Part shown: piece by piece, positions 43,142 to 52,087 of the stretch
Numbering within the stretch: the stretch's first letter is position 1
How the letters are laid out: each line of letters begins with the position of its first letter
DNA from: Sinomonas cyclohexanicum
GTDB taxonomy: Bacteria; Actinomycetota; Actinomycetes; Actinomycetales; Micrococcaceae
Assembly: GCF_020886775.1 (NCBI RefSeq)
Contig: NZ_AP024525.1
Span: 1,860,001 to 1,924,000, forward strand
Direction of reading: 5' to 3'
Length of the DNA: 64,000 bases
Made by a program: the position numbers and the translations under genes
Notes under the pieces: model-generated
Seen by the model: only the letters and a program-made list of their open reading frames with translations
Told to the model about the DNA's origin: nothing
Databases searched by the model: none

Positions 43142-44164
43142 CTAGAGGAGACCCGGCACGAAGAGCAGGACGGTCGGCGCCGCGATGAGCAGCAGGCTCG
43201 CAGTCAGCACGGCCCCCGTCGCGCTTGGAGGCAGCGGGGGCCTCGGTGTCAGGAGCCTGCTGAGCCGGCCGGCGATGTCGACGCCGTCGGTGTCGAACGC
43301 GCCAGAGGAGAGACCCGGGTCCGGCGCCGCGTGGCGGGAAGCGGCAGGCGGGATGATGCCCACGGGTGCGCCCTCGCCGTCGTGCGTGCCCGGCACCGCG
43401 GCGCCGTCCGCGCCGCCGCCGACGGCGACGAGGGCGATCGCGCGCACCAGCACCTCGTCGGGGACGGTGCGCCGAGCGGCGTCATCGGCGAGCATCTCGA
43501 CGAGCGCGTTGACCGCCTGCCGCGCGAGCCGGGTCGTCGGGAGCCACGGCAGTGCGGACCGCCAGGCCTCGAAGGCCCACAGCAGGAGGTGGTGGCGCTG
43601 GGTGAGGTGCGCCTTCTCATGGCTCACGACGGCGTGGAGCTCCTCAGGCGCGAGGGTCTCCATGAGCCCGTCGGAGAGCACGGTGACGGATCGGGAGCCG
43701 CCGGGCAGGCAATATGCGACGGGTGCTGGATGGTTGATGACCCAGGTGCGTTCCAGGGCTCCGGACGGGGAGCTGAGCAGGGAGAGGAGCTCGCGGTGGC
43801 GGCGGCGCTGGCCCACGATGCGCGCGTAGGTGAGCAGCAGCGTGAAGACGAGGTGCACGCTCAGCAGCGCCGCGGCGCTGAGCGCGAACAGGTGCCAGAA
43901 GTGGAGCTCATCGGCTGACTTGTTGGCGAGGACGATGGTCACAGCCCGCCGGATCGCTCCGATGAGGCTGTCCCCGAGCGGTGAGAGGCCGTAGACGAGC
44001 ATGGCCCCGATCATGGACAGCCCGCCCGCCAGGGCGATCGACTGCCACAGGACCATGGCCGCGAAGGGGGAGCGGGCGGGCCACTGGGCGCGTGACAGCG
44101 CCACCGGCACGGGCCATGCCAGCAGCACCGCCAGCAGCGCGAGGAGGTACGACGTCGCGAGCAC
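43142..44164 (-). CDS. M56-family membrane metallopeptidase (BlaR1-like)
   Basis: A 340-residue membrane protease. The zinc motif is HEKAH (about 181-185, VVSHEKAHLTQRHH) in a cytoplasmic loop, with helices at about 3-20, 38-58, 90-115 and 315-338. Members such as BlaR1 and MecR1 cleave BlaI-type repressors after sensing. No penicillin-binding sensor domain is attached here. It follows the BlaI-like gene by 20 nt, forming a regulator pair. The signal that activates it is unknown. Confidence 0.88.
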   Translation of the reverse strand: MLATSYLLALLAVLLAWPVPVALSRAQWPARSPFAAMVLWQSIALAGGLSMIGAMLVYGLSPLGDSLIGAIRRAVTIVLANKSADELHFWHLFALSAAALLSVHLVFTLLLTYARIVGQRRRHRELLSLLSSPSGALERTWVINHPAPVAYCLPGGSRSVTVLSDGLMETLAPEELHAVVSHEKAHLTQRHHLLLWAFEAWRSALPWLPTTRLARQAVNALVEMLADDAARRTVPDEVLVRAIALVAVGGGADGAAVPGTHDGEGAPVGIIPPAASRHAAPDPGLSSGAFDTDGVDIAGRLSRLLTPRPPLPPSATGAVLTASLLLIAAPTVLLFVPGLL

Positions 44165-44184
44165 GCGCGCTCCGCCCGGGTGGG

Positions 44185-44556
44185 TCAGCCGCGGGCGAGG
44201 AGCCTGCGGAGGGTGGCGGCCTCTGCCTCGGTTACCGAGCCGATGAAGCGCGCCAAGACCGCCTCCCTGTCGGGCGCGGTGCCGAGCGCCTCGTGCATGA
44301 GGCGGGCCGTGTGGTCCTCGCGCGTCGAGATGGCCCGGTAGCGGTGCGGCCGCATGCCGCGCTCGCGCTCGACGAGGCCCTTCTTCTCGAGCCGCGACAG
44401 GACGGTCAGGACCGTGGTCACAGCGAGATCCTTGCCCTCGTGGCCCTGGCTCTCGCTCTGGGCCAGTCGGTCGCGCAGATCATTCGCGGTAGAGGCCTCG
44501 GGGGCAGTCCACAAGAGGTCCATCACCGAACGCTCGAGTTCACCCAGGCTTGCCAT
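44185..44556 (-). CDS. BlaI/MecI-type transcriptional repressor
   Basis: A 123-residue winged-helix repressor. LGELERSVMDLLW at the N-terminus and LAVTTVLTVLSRLEKKGLVERERG (recognition helix, about 45-69) match the family, followed by the dimerisation region with the cleavable segment. ATG at 44556 is chosen as the family start; the frame continues upstream to 44589. It is divergent from cydA, and TTCTAC-N5-GTAGAA dyads lie before both genes. It is predicted to repress itself and the cyd operon until the M56 peptidase cleaves it. Confidence 0.9.
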   Translation of the reverse strand: MASLGELERSVMDLLWTAPEASTANDLRDRLAQSESQGHEGKDLAVTTVLTVLSRLEKKGLVERERGMRPHRYRAISTREDHTARLMHEALGTAPDREAVLARFIGSVTEAEAATLRRLLARG

Positions 44557-44614
44557 GTGCGTCTCAGTCCTTACATGCCGATCCGGCACGCCAACCGCTG
44601 GCGCGCCTACTCCA

Positions 44615-44631
44615 TTCTACGCACGGTAGAA
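44615..44631. promoter_or_regulatory. BlaI-type operator 1 (upstream of blaI)
   Basis: TTCTAC-GCACG-GTAGAA, perfect 6-bp arms with a 5-nt spacer, 59 bp before the repressor start. It implies autoregulation. Confidence 0.7.
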
Positions 44632-44726
44632 CACTTTCGGTGCTCCGCGAGCGGGCGCGTTCGCTCACAGCGGCACGGAGGGGAGGATGGGTTCACGCCC
44701 ACACGGCGGCTTCGCCCCGCCCGGTG

Positions 44727-44743
44727 TTCTACACTTTGTAGAA
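44727..44743. promoter_or_regulatory. BlaI-type operator 2 (upstream of cydA)
   Basis: TTCTAC-ACTTT-GTAGAA, same arms and spacer as operators 1 and 3; 55 bp before the cydA start. Confidence 0.75.
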
Positions 44744-44752
44744 GTCAGGGTT

Positions 44753-44769
44753 TTCTACGAATCGTAGAA
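44753..44769. promoter_or_regulatory. BlaI-type operator 3 (upstream of cydA)
   Basis: TTCTAC-GAATC-GTAGAA, 26 bp centre to centre from operator 2 and 29 bp before the cydA start, where it would block transcription initiation. Confidence 0.75.
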
Positions 44770-44798
44770 GCAAACGTCGGCCAGAACCGGGAGCATGC

Positions 44799-46418
44799 GT
44801 GGACGCTTTGGAGATAGCACGCTGGCAGTTCGGAATCACCACGGTCTACCACTTCATGATGGTGCCGCTGACCATCGGCCTGGGGCTCGTCGTCGCCGTG
44901 CTCCAGACGGTCTGGTTCCGCACGGGCAAGGGCGAGTTCCTCAGGATGACCAAGTTCTGGGGCAAGCTCTTCCTCATCAACTTCATCATGGGCGTGGCCA
45001 CCGGCATCGTCCAGGAGTTCCAGTTCGGCATGGCCTGGAGCGAGTACAGCCGGTTCGTCGGCGACGTGTTCGGCGCCCCGCTCGCCATGGAGGCCCTGCT
45101 CGCGTTCTTCGTCGAGTCCACGTTCCTCGGCCTCTGGATCTTCGGCTGGAAGCTCCTTCGGCCCGGCCTGCACCTCGCCGCGCTCTGGATCGCGGTCATC
45201 GGCTCGGCCGTCTCGGCGTACTTCATCATCGTGGCCAACAGCTGGATGCAGCATCCCGTCGGGGTCAAGGTCGTCGACGGCCGCCCCGTCATGACCGACG
45301 CGTGGGCCGTGTTCACCAACAACACGGCACTCGTCGCCGTCCCGCACACCCTCCTGGGCGCACTCGGAGTGGCCGGTGCGTTCCTCCTCGGGATCGCCTG
45401 GTACCACCTGTGGCGCCGGAGGCACGACGGCATCGACAGCGTCGAGGTCGTCGACGGCCGGCAACGCGTCGTCGTCGGTGAGGCGCCCGGTGTCCCGGGA
45501 CGCGACAGGACCGACCACGCCGTGTGGCTCAAGTCCCTGCGCATCGGTGCAGTTGTCGCCATGATCTCGTTCGCCGGCACCGCCTTCACTGGCGACCTCC
45601 AGGGCAAGCTCATGTTCGAGCAGCAGCCGATGAAGATGGCCGCGGCCGAGGCGGCGTGCCACGACGGCACGAGCTTCTCCGTGCTCTCGGTCGGCAACCT
45701 CGGCTCGAAGGACTGTTCCGACGTCGCCGCGGTCATCGAGATCCCCGGGCTGCTCTCGTTCCTCGCCCACAACGACTTCACCACGAACATCCAAGGCGTC
45801 AACAGCCTCCAGGACCAGTACAAGAAGGCCTACGGGTCCAACCTTCCGGACAACCCGATCTACGGCGACCGCGCGGGCCAGCCCATCAACTACGTCCCCG
45901 TCATGGAGGTCACGTACTGGGGCTTCCGCGCGATGATCGGATTCGGTGGCCTCGCCGCCCTCGCGGCGCTCGTGGCCCTCATCCTCACCCGCAAGGGCAC
46001 CGTGCCCGAGTCGCGGTGGCTCATGCGGCTCGCCGTCCTGGGCATCCTTGCCCCGTTCGGGGCGAACGCCGCCGGCTGGATCTTCACCGAGATGGGCCGG
46101 CAGCCGTTCGTCGTCGCGCCCAATCCCGCGATGGCCGGAAGCGTCGACCAGGTCTTCATGTTCACGGCAGCCGCGGTCTCGCCCGGGGTGAGCGCGGGCG
46201 AGATCCTCACCTCGCTCATCGTCCTGACGCTCATCTACGCGGTGCTCATGGTCGTAGAGGTCCGCCTCCTCATCACCTACGTCCGCGGCGGCGTCGCATC
46301 GGCGATGCCCGAGCTCGCCCACGCCGCCCACGAGCACGACGGGGGCCCGGACGGCGACGGGCCCGGCAGCGGCCCGGCGGGCAAGTCCGCCGACGACGTC
46401 CTGGCCTTCGCCTACTAG
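44799..46418 (+). CDS. cydA: Cytochrome bd ubiquinol/menaquinol oxidase subunit I
   Basis: Catalytic subunit of the high-affinity terminal oxidase; oxidises quinol and reduces oxygen. The 539-residue membrane protein begins ARWQFGITTVYHFMMVPL, where H18 is the expected haem ligand; the FQFGMAWSEYSRFVGDVFG helix and the GRQPF motif (E. coli type has GRQPW) follow. A basic, negatively charged tail ends the protein. The GTG at 44799 follows GGGAG by 4-5 nt. It heads cydA-cydB-cydDC. Two operators sit before it. Confidence 0.96.
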   Translation: MDALEIARWQFGITTVYHFMMVPLTIGLGLVVAVLQTVWFRTGKGEFLRMTKFWGKLFLINFIMGVATGIVQEFQFGMAWSEYSRFVGDVFGAPLAMEALLAFFVESTFLGLWIFGWKLLRPGLHLAALWIAVIGSAVSAYFIIVANSWMQHPVGVKVVDGRPVMTDAWAVFTNNTALVAVPHTLLGALGVAGAFLLGIAWYHLWRRRHDGIDSVEVVDGRQRVVVGEAPGVPGRDRTDHAVWLKSLRIGAVVAMISFAGTAFTGDLQGKLMFEQQPMKMAAAEAACHDGTSFSVLSVGNLGSKDCSDVAAVIEIPGLLSFLAHNDFTTNIQGVNSLQDQYKKAYGSNLPDNPIYGDRAGQPINYVPVMEVTYWGFRAMIGFGGLAALAALVALILTRKGTVPESRWLMRLAVLGILAPFGANAAGWIFTEMGRQPFVVAPNPAMAGSVDQVFMFTAAAVSPGVSAGEILTSLIVLTLIYAVLMVVEVRLLITYVRGGVASAMPELAHAAHEHDGGPDGDGPGSGPAGKSADDVLAFAY

Positions 46419-46427
46419 GAGCGCACG

Positions 46428-47489
46428 ATGGAAACCCCCACCATTCTTCAGGCTGTCTGGTTCTGCGCCATCGCCGTCCTCTGGATCGGCTACCTCTTCC
46501 TCGAGGGATTCGACCTCGGCGTCGGGATGCACATGAAGCTGTTCGCCCGGGGCGAGCGCGAGCGCCGGGTGCTCCTGAATACGATCGGCCCAGTCTGGGA
46601 CGGCAACGAGGTCTGGCTGCTGACCGCGGGCGGAGCGACGTTCGCGGCCTTCCCGCGCTGGTACGCCTCCCTGTTCTCGGCGCTGTACCTGCCGCTCACG
46701 CTCGCGCTCGTGGCCCTGATCTTCCGTGCGGTGGCCATCGAGTACCGCGGGAAGGTCCACTCCGACCGCTGGCGCGCGGTATGGGACTGGGCACTCGCCC
46801 TCGGCTCGGGCGTCGCCGCCTTCTGCGTCGGCGCGATGCTCGCCCTGACGACGGCGGGACTGCCGCTGAACGCCAACGGCGACCGGGTCGGCGGGCCGTT
46901 CGTGTGGCTCAACGGGTACGCCGTGCTCGGCGGCCTCGCCGTCGTCGGGTTCGCGCTCGTGCACGCCCTCGCGTTCCTGGCCCTCAAGACGGACGGCGAG
47001 GTCCGCTCCCGGGCCCACCGCGCGTTTGTCCGCTGGCTCCCGTTCGCCGTGCTGCCCCTCGTGGCCTGGGTCCTCGCAGTGCAGCTGCATACGGGGAAGT
47101 GGTGGAGCTGGGCGCTCACCGCCGTGGCGGCGGGCGCCGCAGTCACCGCGTGGGCGCTGGGCCGCCGAGGCTCGGAAGGCAGGGCGTTCATCGGCCTCGC
47201 CGTGTTCCTCGCGACCGGCGCGGCGGCGATCTTCTCCGCCGCCTTCCCCGTGGTGCTGCCCTCGACGATCGACCCGGCCCTGAGCCTCACGGCGGCCAAC
47301 GCGTCGTCGTCCGACTACACGCTGGGCCTCATGACTGTTGTCGCCCTTATCGGCCTCCCGCTCGTGCTCGCCTACCAGGCGTGGACATATTGGGTGTTCC
47401 GCCGGCGGCTGAGTGTGGACAGCATCCCGACCGCACACGCGGTGGTGCCCGCGACCATCGTCCGGCTCGTGACCGGCCGGCAGGCCTAG
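46428..47489 (+). CDS. cydB: Cytochrome bd oxidase subunit II
   Basis: Membrane partner of CydA. The 353-residue protein starts LQAVWFCAIAVLWIGYLFLEGFDLGVG, including the conserved FDLGVG, then GPVWDGNEVWLL (about 48-59), a strongly conserved CydB block. About eight membrane helices are predicted. It starts 9 nt after cydA and ends 21 nt before cydDC, so it lies in the same operon. Confidence 0.96.
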   Translation: METPTILQAVWFCAIAVLWIGYLFLEGFDLGVGMHMKLFARGERERRVLLNTIGPVWDGNEVWLLTAGGATFAAFPRWYASLFSALYLPLTLALVALIFRAVAIEYRGKVHSDRWRAVWDWALALGSGVAAFCVGAMLALTTAGLPLNANGDRVGGPFVWLNGYAVLGGLAVVGFALVHALAFLALKTDGEVRSRAHRAFVRWLPFAVLPLVAWVLAVQLHTGKWWSWALTAVAAGAAVTAWALGRRGSEGRAFIGLAVFLATGAAAIFSAAFPVVLPSTIDPALSLTAANASSSDYTLGLMTVVALIGLPLVLAYQAWTYWVFRRRLSVDSIPTAHAVVPATIVRLVTGRQA

Positions 47490-47510
47490 GCAACGTCAGG
47501 CAGGACCAGC

Positions 47511-50500
47511 ATGCGACCGGACATTCCCCTCGGCCCGTCGACGCGGCGCGCCCTCGTCTTCCTCGGCATCCTCGCCGTGGCGAAGGCGGCGGGCCTCGCC
47601 CTCATGGCACAAGGGGTCGCGTCCGGCCTCGCGGGCCTCGCGTCCGGCGCAGGCGCGGCCGCCCTGGATAGTGCGTCACTGTCCTCGGCGACCCTGATGG
47701 CCGCGGCCGGCATCCTCGTCCGCGCGGCCTCGCAGTGGGGAACGTCGGCAGTGGGCCGGTGGGCCGCCGTCGGAGTCAAGGAGGAGCTGCGCTCGCAGCT
47801 GATCGAGGCGGGGCTCTCCCGTCCGGCTTCGAGGCCGGCCCCCGGAAGTGGTGCGGAGGGCGTTCCCGCGGACGACGGCGGCGCCCGGGTCGCGTCGTCG
47901 CCCGCGGCCACCGCGGTGCTCGCCGGCAGGGGGCTGGACGAGCTCGACGCCCTGTACACCCAGTACCTGCCGGCGCTCGTCCAGACGGCTGCCGTCCCCG
48001 TGCTGCTCGGCGCGAGGATCCTCGGCGCGGACTGGGTCAGCGCCCTCATCCTCGTGCTCACGCTGCCGCTCGTGCCGGTGTTCATGGTGCTCATCGGGCG
48101 CCACACCGTCGACGCCGTCTCCGAGGCCCAGCAGTCGCTCCTGCGGCTCGGCGCGCACCTCGTGGAGCTCGCGCAGGGGCTGCCTGTCCTCGTCGGTCTC
48201 GGGCGGGCCGCCGAGCAGCGCAGGGCCCTCGCGGAGCTCTCGCGCTCCTACCAGGGCCGCACGATGGCCACGCTCAGGGTCGCGTTCCTCTCGGCGCTCG
48301 CCCTCGAGCTCATCTCCACGATCTCCGTGGCGGTCGTGGCCGTGTTCATCGGAGTCCGCCTCGTGTACGGCGACATGCCGCTCGAGGCCGGCCTCCTCGC
48401 CCTCATCCTCGCCCCGGAGTGCTTCCAGCCCCTCCGCGACTTGGGCACGGCGCATCACGCGAGCGAGGACGGCGCCGAGGCGCTGCGCCGCACTCGCGAA
48501 CGCGTCGCGGTACCCCACGGCATGCCGGTCCTCGCCGGCGGGACCCCCACGCCTGCGGCGCCGGGGGTGCCGGAGATCCACGTGGATGCCCTCGCCGTAC
48601 GCTACGGTGGCGCTGCGCCCGGCGCCGAGCGCACGGCCGCCGGGCCCGTGACCTTCATCGCGGAGGCCGGAAGCGTCACGGTGCTCGCAGGGCCAAGCGG
48701 TTCCGGGAAGACGACCGTCCTCGCGGCGATCGCCGGCCTCGTCCGCGATGGCGCCGGCGCCGCCGTCAGCGGCACCGTCCGGGGCGCCGACCCAGCGCGC
48801 CTGGCCTGGGTTCCGCAGCACCCGCAGTTCACGGAGGACAGCGTGGAGGCCGAACTCGCCCTCTATGCGGGGGCGGCGGGGGAGCGCGACGGAGCCCTCG
48901 TCGAGGAGCTGCTGGCCGGACTGGGCCTCTCGGGGCTCGGCGGCGCCCGCCCGTCCGAGCTGAGCCCCGGCCAGCAGCGGCGCGTCGCGGTCGCCCGCGG
49001 GCTCGCCCGGGTGGCCGACGGCGCCAACGTGGTCCTCCTCGATGAGCCCACCGCACACCTCGACGAGGCCTCGGCGGCGCTCGTGGAGGCGGCGATCGCG
49101 TCGCTCGCCGGGCGGGCCACCGTCCTGCTCGTCTCCCACGAGCCCAGGACCGCGGCCCTCGCCGACCGCGTGGTCGAGCTCGCGCCGTCGGCAGGGGTGG
49201 TCTCCGAAAGGTTCGGCGTCCGGACCCCCGACGCGGACGACCTGACCCGCCCGGTGCGGGAGGCTCCGGCAAGCGCCGCGGCGCCCCGGCGAGCGTGGCT
49301 CAGGACGCTGGCCTCGATCGTCCGGCCGGATGCCGGGACGTACGTCCGCGCCGCCATCGCCGGGCTCGGGGCGGCAGCCGCCGGCATCGCCCTGGCCACC
49401 CTGTCCGGCTGGCTCATCGTCCGGGCCAGCGAGCAGCCTCCGATCCTGTACCTGCTCACAGCCATCACCGGGGTGCGGTTCTTCGGCGTCGCGAGGGCTG
49501 TGCTGCGGTACCGGGAACGGCTCGTGCTGCACTCCGCGGTCCTCTCCACGCTCACTGTCCTGCGGGACAGGCTCTGGGGCGCCCTGTCCGCGCGTGGCCT
49601 CTCGGCCCGCCGGCTGCTCGTCCCCGGGGCGGCGCTCGAGGCGCTCGTCGGGGACGTCGAGGCGGTCCGCGACCAGCTGCCGCGCGTGCTCCACCCGATC
49701 GCGACGGCGCTCCTCGTCGGCGTCGGCGCGGTCGTCGCCGTCGGCATCATGCTCCCCGCGCAGGTTCCCGCGCTCGCGGCGGCGCTCGCCGCGAGCCTCG
49801 TCGTCGCGCCCGCCGTGGCCCTCGGGGCGGATCGCCGTGCCGCTGCGCGCCTCCAGGCTGGCCGCTCCGCGTTCCTGTCCCGCATCGGCCAGGCGCTCGC
49901 CGCCGCAGGAGACCTGGCCGCCAACTCCCGCACCGCCGCGGTGCTCGCCCGGCTCCGGGCCCGGGACGCGCGCCTCACCCGGCTCGAACGCCGCGGCGCC
50001 GCGGCCGAGGGCCTCGCCCAGGCCATCGTCATCGCCGCCACGGGGATCGCCGCCGCGTTCACCCTCGGAGCCGCGGCGGCCGCCGGCGCGCCGGCCACCA
50101 CGACGGCCGCCGTCCTCCTGCTCCAGCTGGCCCTCGCGGAGCCGCTCGCCGCCGCAAGCACGGCGGTTCAGCACCTCCCCGCCCTGCGCTCGGCGCTCAC
50201 CCGCGTGGCGGCCGAGGAATGGGGGGCGGATGGACGCGCTCCCGAGCGGCCGGCGGGGGCCGGCGCCCCCGGGGTGCACCTCCGGGGCGTGGTCGTGGGC
50301 TGGCCGGGCGGGCACGACGTCGTCTCCGGACTCGACCTCGAGGCGTCGCCGGGTGACTGGGTCGTCCTGGCGGGGCCGTCCGGCAGCGGCAAGTCGACCA
50401 TGCTCGCGCTCCTCACGGGCTTCCTGGCGCCGCGCGAGGGCTCGGCCGGCGTGAGCGGCCGCGTTGCGTGGTGCCCCCAGGAGTCGCACCTGTTCGACTC

Positions 50501-50942
50501 GACCGTTCGCGGCAACCTCGCGGTCGCCCGAGACCGCGACCACGCGCCGTCGGACGCAGAGCTGGAAGCAGCGCTCGACCGGGTCGGGCTGCTCGAGCAC
50601 GTGCGCGCGCTGCCCGGAGCGCTCGACGCGCGGATCGGCAGCCGGGGGTCGTTCCTCTCGGGCGGCCAGCGGCAGCGGCTCGCCGTGGCCCGCACGCTGC
50701 TCGCCGGGGCCGACGTCGTGCTGCTGGACGAGCCCACCGCGCACCTCGATCCCGAGTCCGGGCTCGAGCTCGTCGCGGAGCTCCACGAGGCGCTCGCGGA
50801 CAGGGCCGTCATCATGGTCACCCACCACGCCTCGGAGCTCATGCCGGGGGACGCGCTCGTGGAGCTCGGCGGCCGGAGTGCCGGCACAGCCTCTGCAGAC
50901 GTGGCGCACGACGGCGCGCGGCGAGCTCAGCCTGTCGGCTGA
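47511..50942 (+). CDS. cydDC: Fused CydD-CydC ABC exporter for cytochrome bd assembly
   Basis: In most bacteria CydD and CydC are separate half-transporters that export thiols or haem-related compounds needed to mature cytochrome bd. Here one 1143-residue chain carries both halves. The first has six helices and a nucleotide-binding domain with Walker A GPSGSGKTT (about 394-402), signature LSPGQQ and Walker B VVLLDEPTAHLDEAS. The second has helices at about 605-880, Walker A GPSGSGKST (about 955-963), LSGGQRQRL and VVLLDEPTAHLDPES. Fusion guarantees a 1:1 heterodimer. Its 3' end overlaps the convergent DinB gene by 16 nt. Confidence 0.93.
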   Translation: MRPDIPLGPSTRRALVFLGILAVAKAAGLALMAQGVASGLAGLASGAGAAALDSASLSSATLMAAAGILVRAASQWGTSAVGRWAAVGVKEELRSQLIEAGLSRPASRPAPGSGAEGVPADDGGARVASSPAATAVLAGRGLDELDALYTQYLPALVQTAAVPVLLGARILGADWVSALILVLTLPLVPVFMVLIGRHTVDAVSEAQQSLLRLGAHLVELAQGLPVLVGLGRAAEQRRALAELSRSYQGRTMATLRVAFLSALALELISTISVAVVAVFIGVRLVYGDMPLEAGLLALILAPECFQPLRDLGTAHHASEDGAEALRRTRERVAVPHGMPVLAGGTPTPAAPGVPEIHVDALAVRYGGAAPGAERTAAGPVTFIAEAGSVTVLAGPSGSGKTTVLAAIAGLVRDGAGAAVSGTVRGADPARLAWVPQHPQFTEDSVEAELALYAGAAGERDGALVEELLAGLGLSGLGGARPSELSPGQQRRVAVARGLARVADGANVVLLDEPTAHLDEASAALVEAAIASLAGRATVLLVSHEPRTAALADRVVELAPSAGVVSERFGVRTPDADDLTRPVREAPASAAAPRRAWLRTLASIVRPDAGTYVRAAIAGLGAAAAGIALATLSGWLIVRASEQPPILYLLTAITGVRFFGVARAVLRYRERLVLHSAVLSTLTVLRDRLWGALSARGLSARRLLVPGAALEALVGDVEAVRDQLPRVLHPIATALLVGVGAVVAVGIMLPAQVPALAAALAASLVVAPAVALGADRRAAARLQAGRSAFLSRIGQALAAAGDLAANSRTAAVLARLRARDARLTRLERRGAAAEGLAQAIVIAATGIAAAFTLGAAAAAGAPATTTAAVLLLQLALAEPLAAASTAVQHLPALRSALTRVAAEEWGADGRAPERPAGAGAPGVHLRGVVVGWPGGHDVVSGLDLEASPGDWVVLAGPSGSGKSTMLALLTGFLAPREGSAGVSGRVAWCPQESHLFDSTVRGNLAVARDRDHAPSDAELEAALDRVGLLEHVRALPGALDARIGSRGSFLSGGQRQRLAVARTLLAGADVVLLDEPTAHLDPESGLELVAELHEALADRAVIMVTHHASELMPGDALVELGGRSAGTASADVAHDGARRAQPVG

Positions 50943-51454
50943 GCCGAAGCCCCGCGGTCCCCGCGCGGGCGCGCGGCGAGCACCTGCTCGCGCAGGATGT
51001 CTGCGTGGCCGCAGTGCTGGGCGAGTTCCCGCAGGACATGAAGGCAGATCCAGCGCAGCGGCAACGGACCTCGGCGGTTCCCCGGCACAGTGTCGTCGAG
51101 CCCCAGTCCGGCGACCGCGCGCCTCGAGTCCGCGCACGCCGCGAGGTAGTCCGCGCGGACGGACGCAATCGTATCCGTGTCCTCGAGGATGAAGGACTCG
51201 TCCGGCGTGGCGGGGATGCCGATCTCGGCGCGGGATCGTCCCGACACGGCCTCATCGAACCAGACCCGCTCCACGAACGCGGCGTGCTTCACGAGGCCAA
51301 GGAGGGTTGTGCGGGACGGCACGAGGGAGGCACGCGCCTCGGCTTCGGTCAGCCCGTCGAGGCACTCTGCCAAGAGCGACCGGTGCTCGTCGATGAAGGC
51401 GTCGAACTGTGCCCGCAGCTCGGCGCGGAAGGCCGCAGGATCGTTGGGCTGCAT
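50927..51454 (-). CDS. DinB/DUF664-type protein
   Basis: A 175-residue four-helix protein. The helix with TTLLGLVKHAAFVERVWF (about 49-66) and the second metal-type histidine in RELAQHCGHADILRE (about 141-155) follow the DinB three-histidine layout, in which a metal is usually bound. DinB-fold proteins are often mycothiol-dependent transferases in actinobacteria. It starts 4 nt after the preceding leftward gene. Substrate unknown. Confidence 0.85.
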   Translation of the reverse strand: MQPNDPAAFRAELRAQFDAFIDEHRSLLAECLDGLTEAEARASLVPSRTTLLGLVKHAAFVERVWFDEAVSGRSRAEIGIPATPDESFILEDTDTIASVRADYLAACADSRRAVAGLGLDDTVPGNRRGPLPLRWICLHVLRELAQHCGHADILREQVLAARPRGDRGASAQPTG

Positions 51455-51458
51455 GCCT

Positions 51459-51977
51459 TCAGCCCCGCACGTCGTGCAGGTGGTGCTCGACGTCGTGGAG
51501 GAAGTAGCGGGCGAGAGTCACGACCGTGAACTTGCTGCCGTTGCTGCGCAGGCCGCGCCGGCCGAAGGCCGCCTCGGGCACGGCCGCGAAGGCGTCGCGG
51601 GCAAGCGTCCCCTGCTCGGCAAGCTCGGCGCGGACCGTCTCCGGGTCGGCGTTCGCGTAGTCCTTCGCTACGGCCGTGGCGTCCTGGTCCCAGTCCGCGA
51701 ACCGCGCCCCGTCCTCGCCGAGCATGAGGCCGAGCCGGTGGCGGAAGAGCTCGAAGACGTCCCGCACGTGGTACCCGTACTCGAGCGCCGACCACGTCGA
51801 CTCGTCCGGGCGCACCCGCACGTCTTCGCGGCCCAGGGCCGAGTCCCATCGGGGCAGGGTCTCATCGACGCGCCGGGCGACGTCCTGCGGCGTCAGCGAG
51901 TCGGGGTCGAAGCCGCACTCGGGGCAGGGGCGGTCGAGGACCCAGGTCCAGTCCTTCGTGTCAGGGGTGATGGCCAT
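51459..51977 (-). CDS. DinB-like protein with a Cys-x2-Cys N-terminus
   Basis: A 172-residue protein. LDRPCPECGFDPDSL at 15-29 recalls a small metal-binding motif. The rest resembles the DinB/mycothiol-dependent maleylpyruvate isomerase fold: WSALEYGYHVRDVFELFRHRL with H69, and ARYFLHDVEHHLHDVRG at the end providing histidines. The adjacent DinB gene forms an operon with it. Function unknown. Confidence 0.8.
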   Translation of the reverse strand: MAITPDTKDWTWVLDRPCPECGFDPDSLTPQDVARRVDETLPRWDSALGREDVRVRPDESTWSALEYGYHVRDVFELFRHRLGLMLGEDGARFADWDQDATAVAKDYANADPETVRAELAEQGTLARDAFAAVPEAAFGRRGLRSNGSKFTVVTLARYFLHDVEHHLHDVRG

Positions 51978-52087
51978 GGCCGCAGTCTAAGCGGGAGGGC
52001 ACACGTGAGCGTTCCCGAGACATGCGAATGACGCGTGTATATGTACCCGAAACGAGGAACGGGCGCACTTGTGTGTTCCCGAGACGG

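Noticed and set aside
52000-52087. GTTCCCGAGAC repeated at 52011-52021 and 52074-52084 as a possible mobile-element footprint
   Set aside because: Only two 11-bp copies, with no flanking gene or duplication. It is insufficient to call anything.
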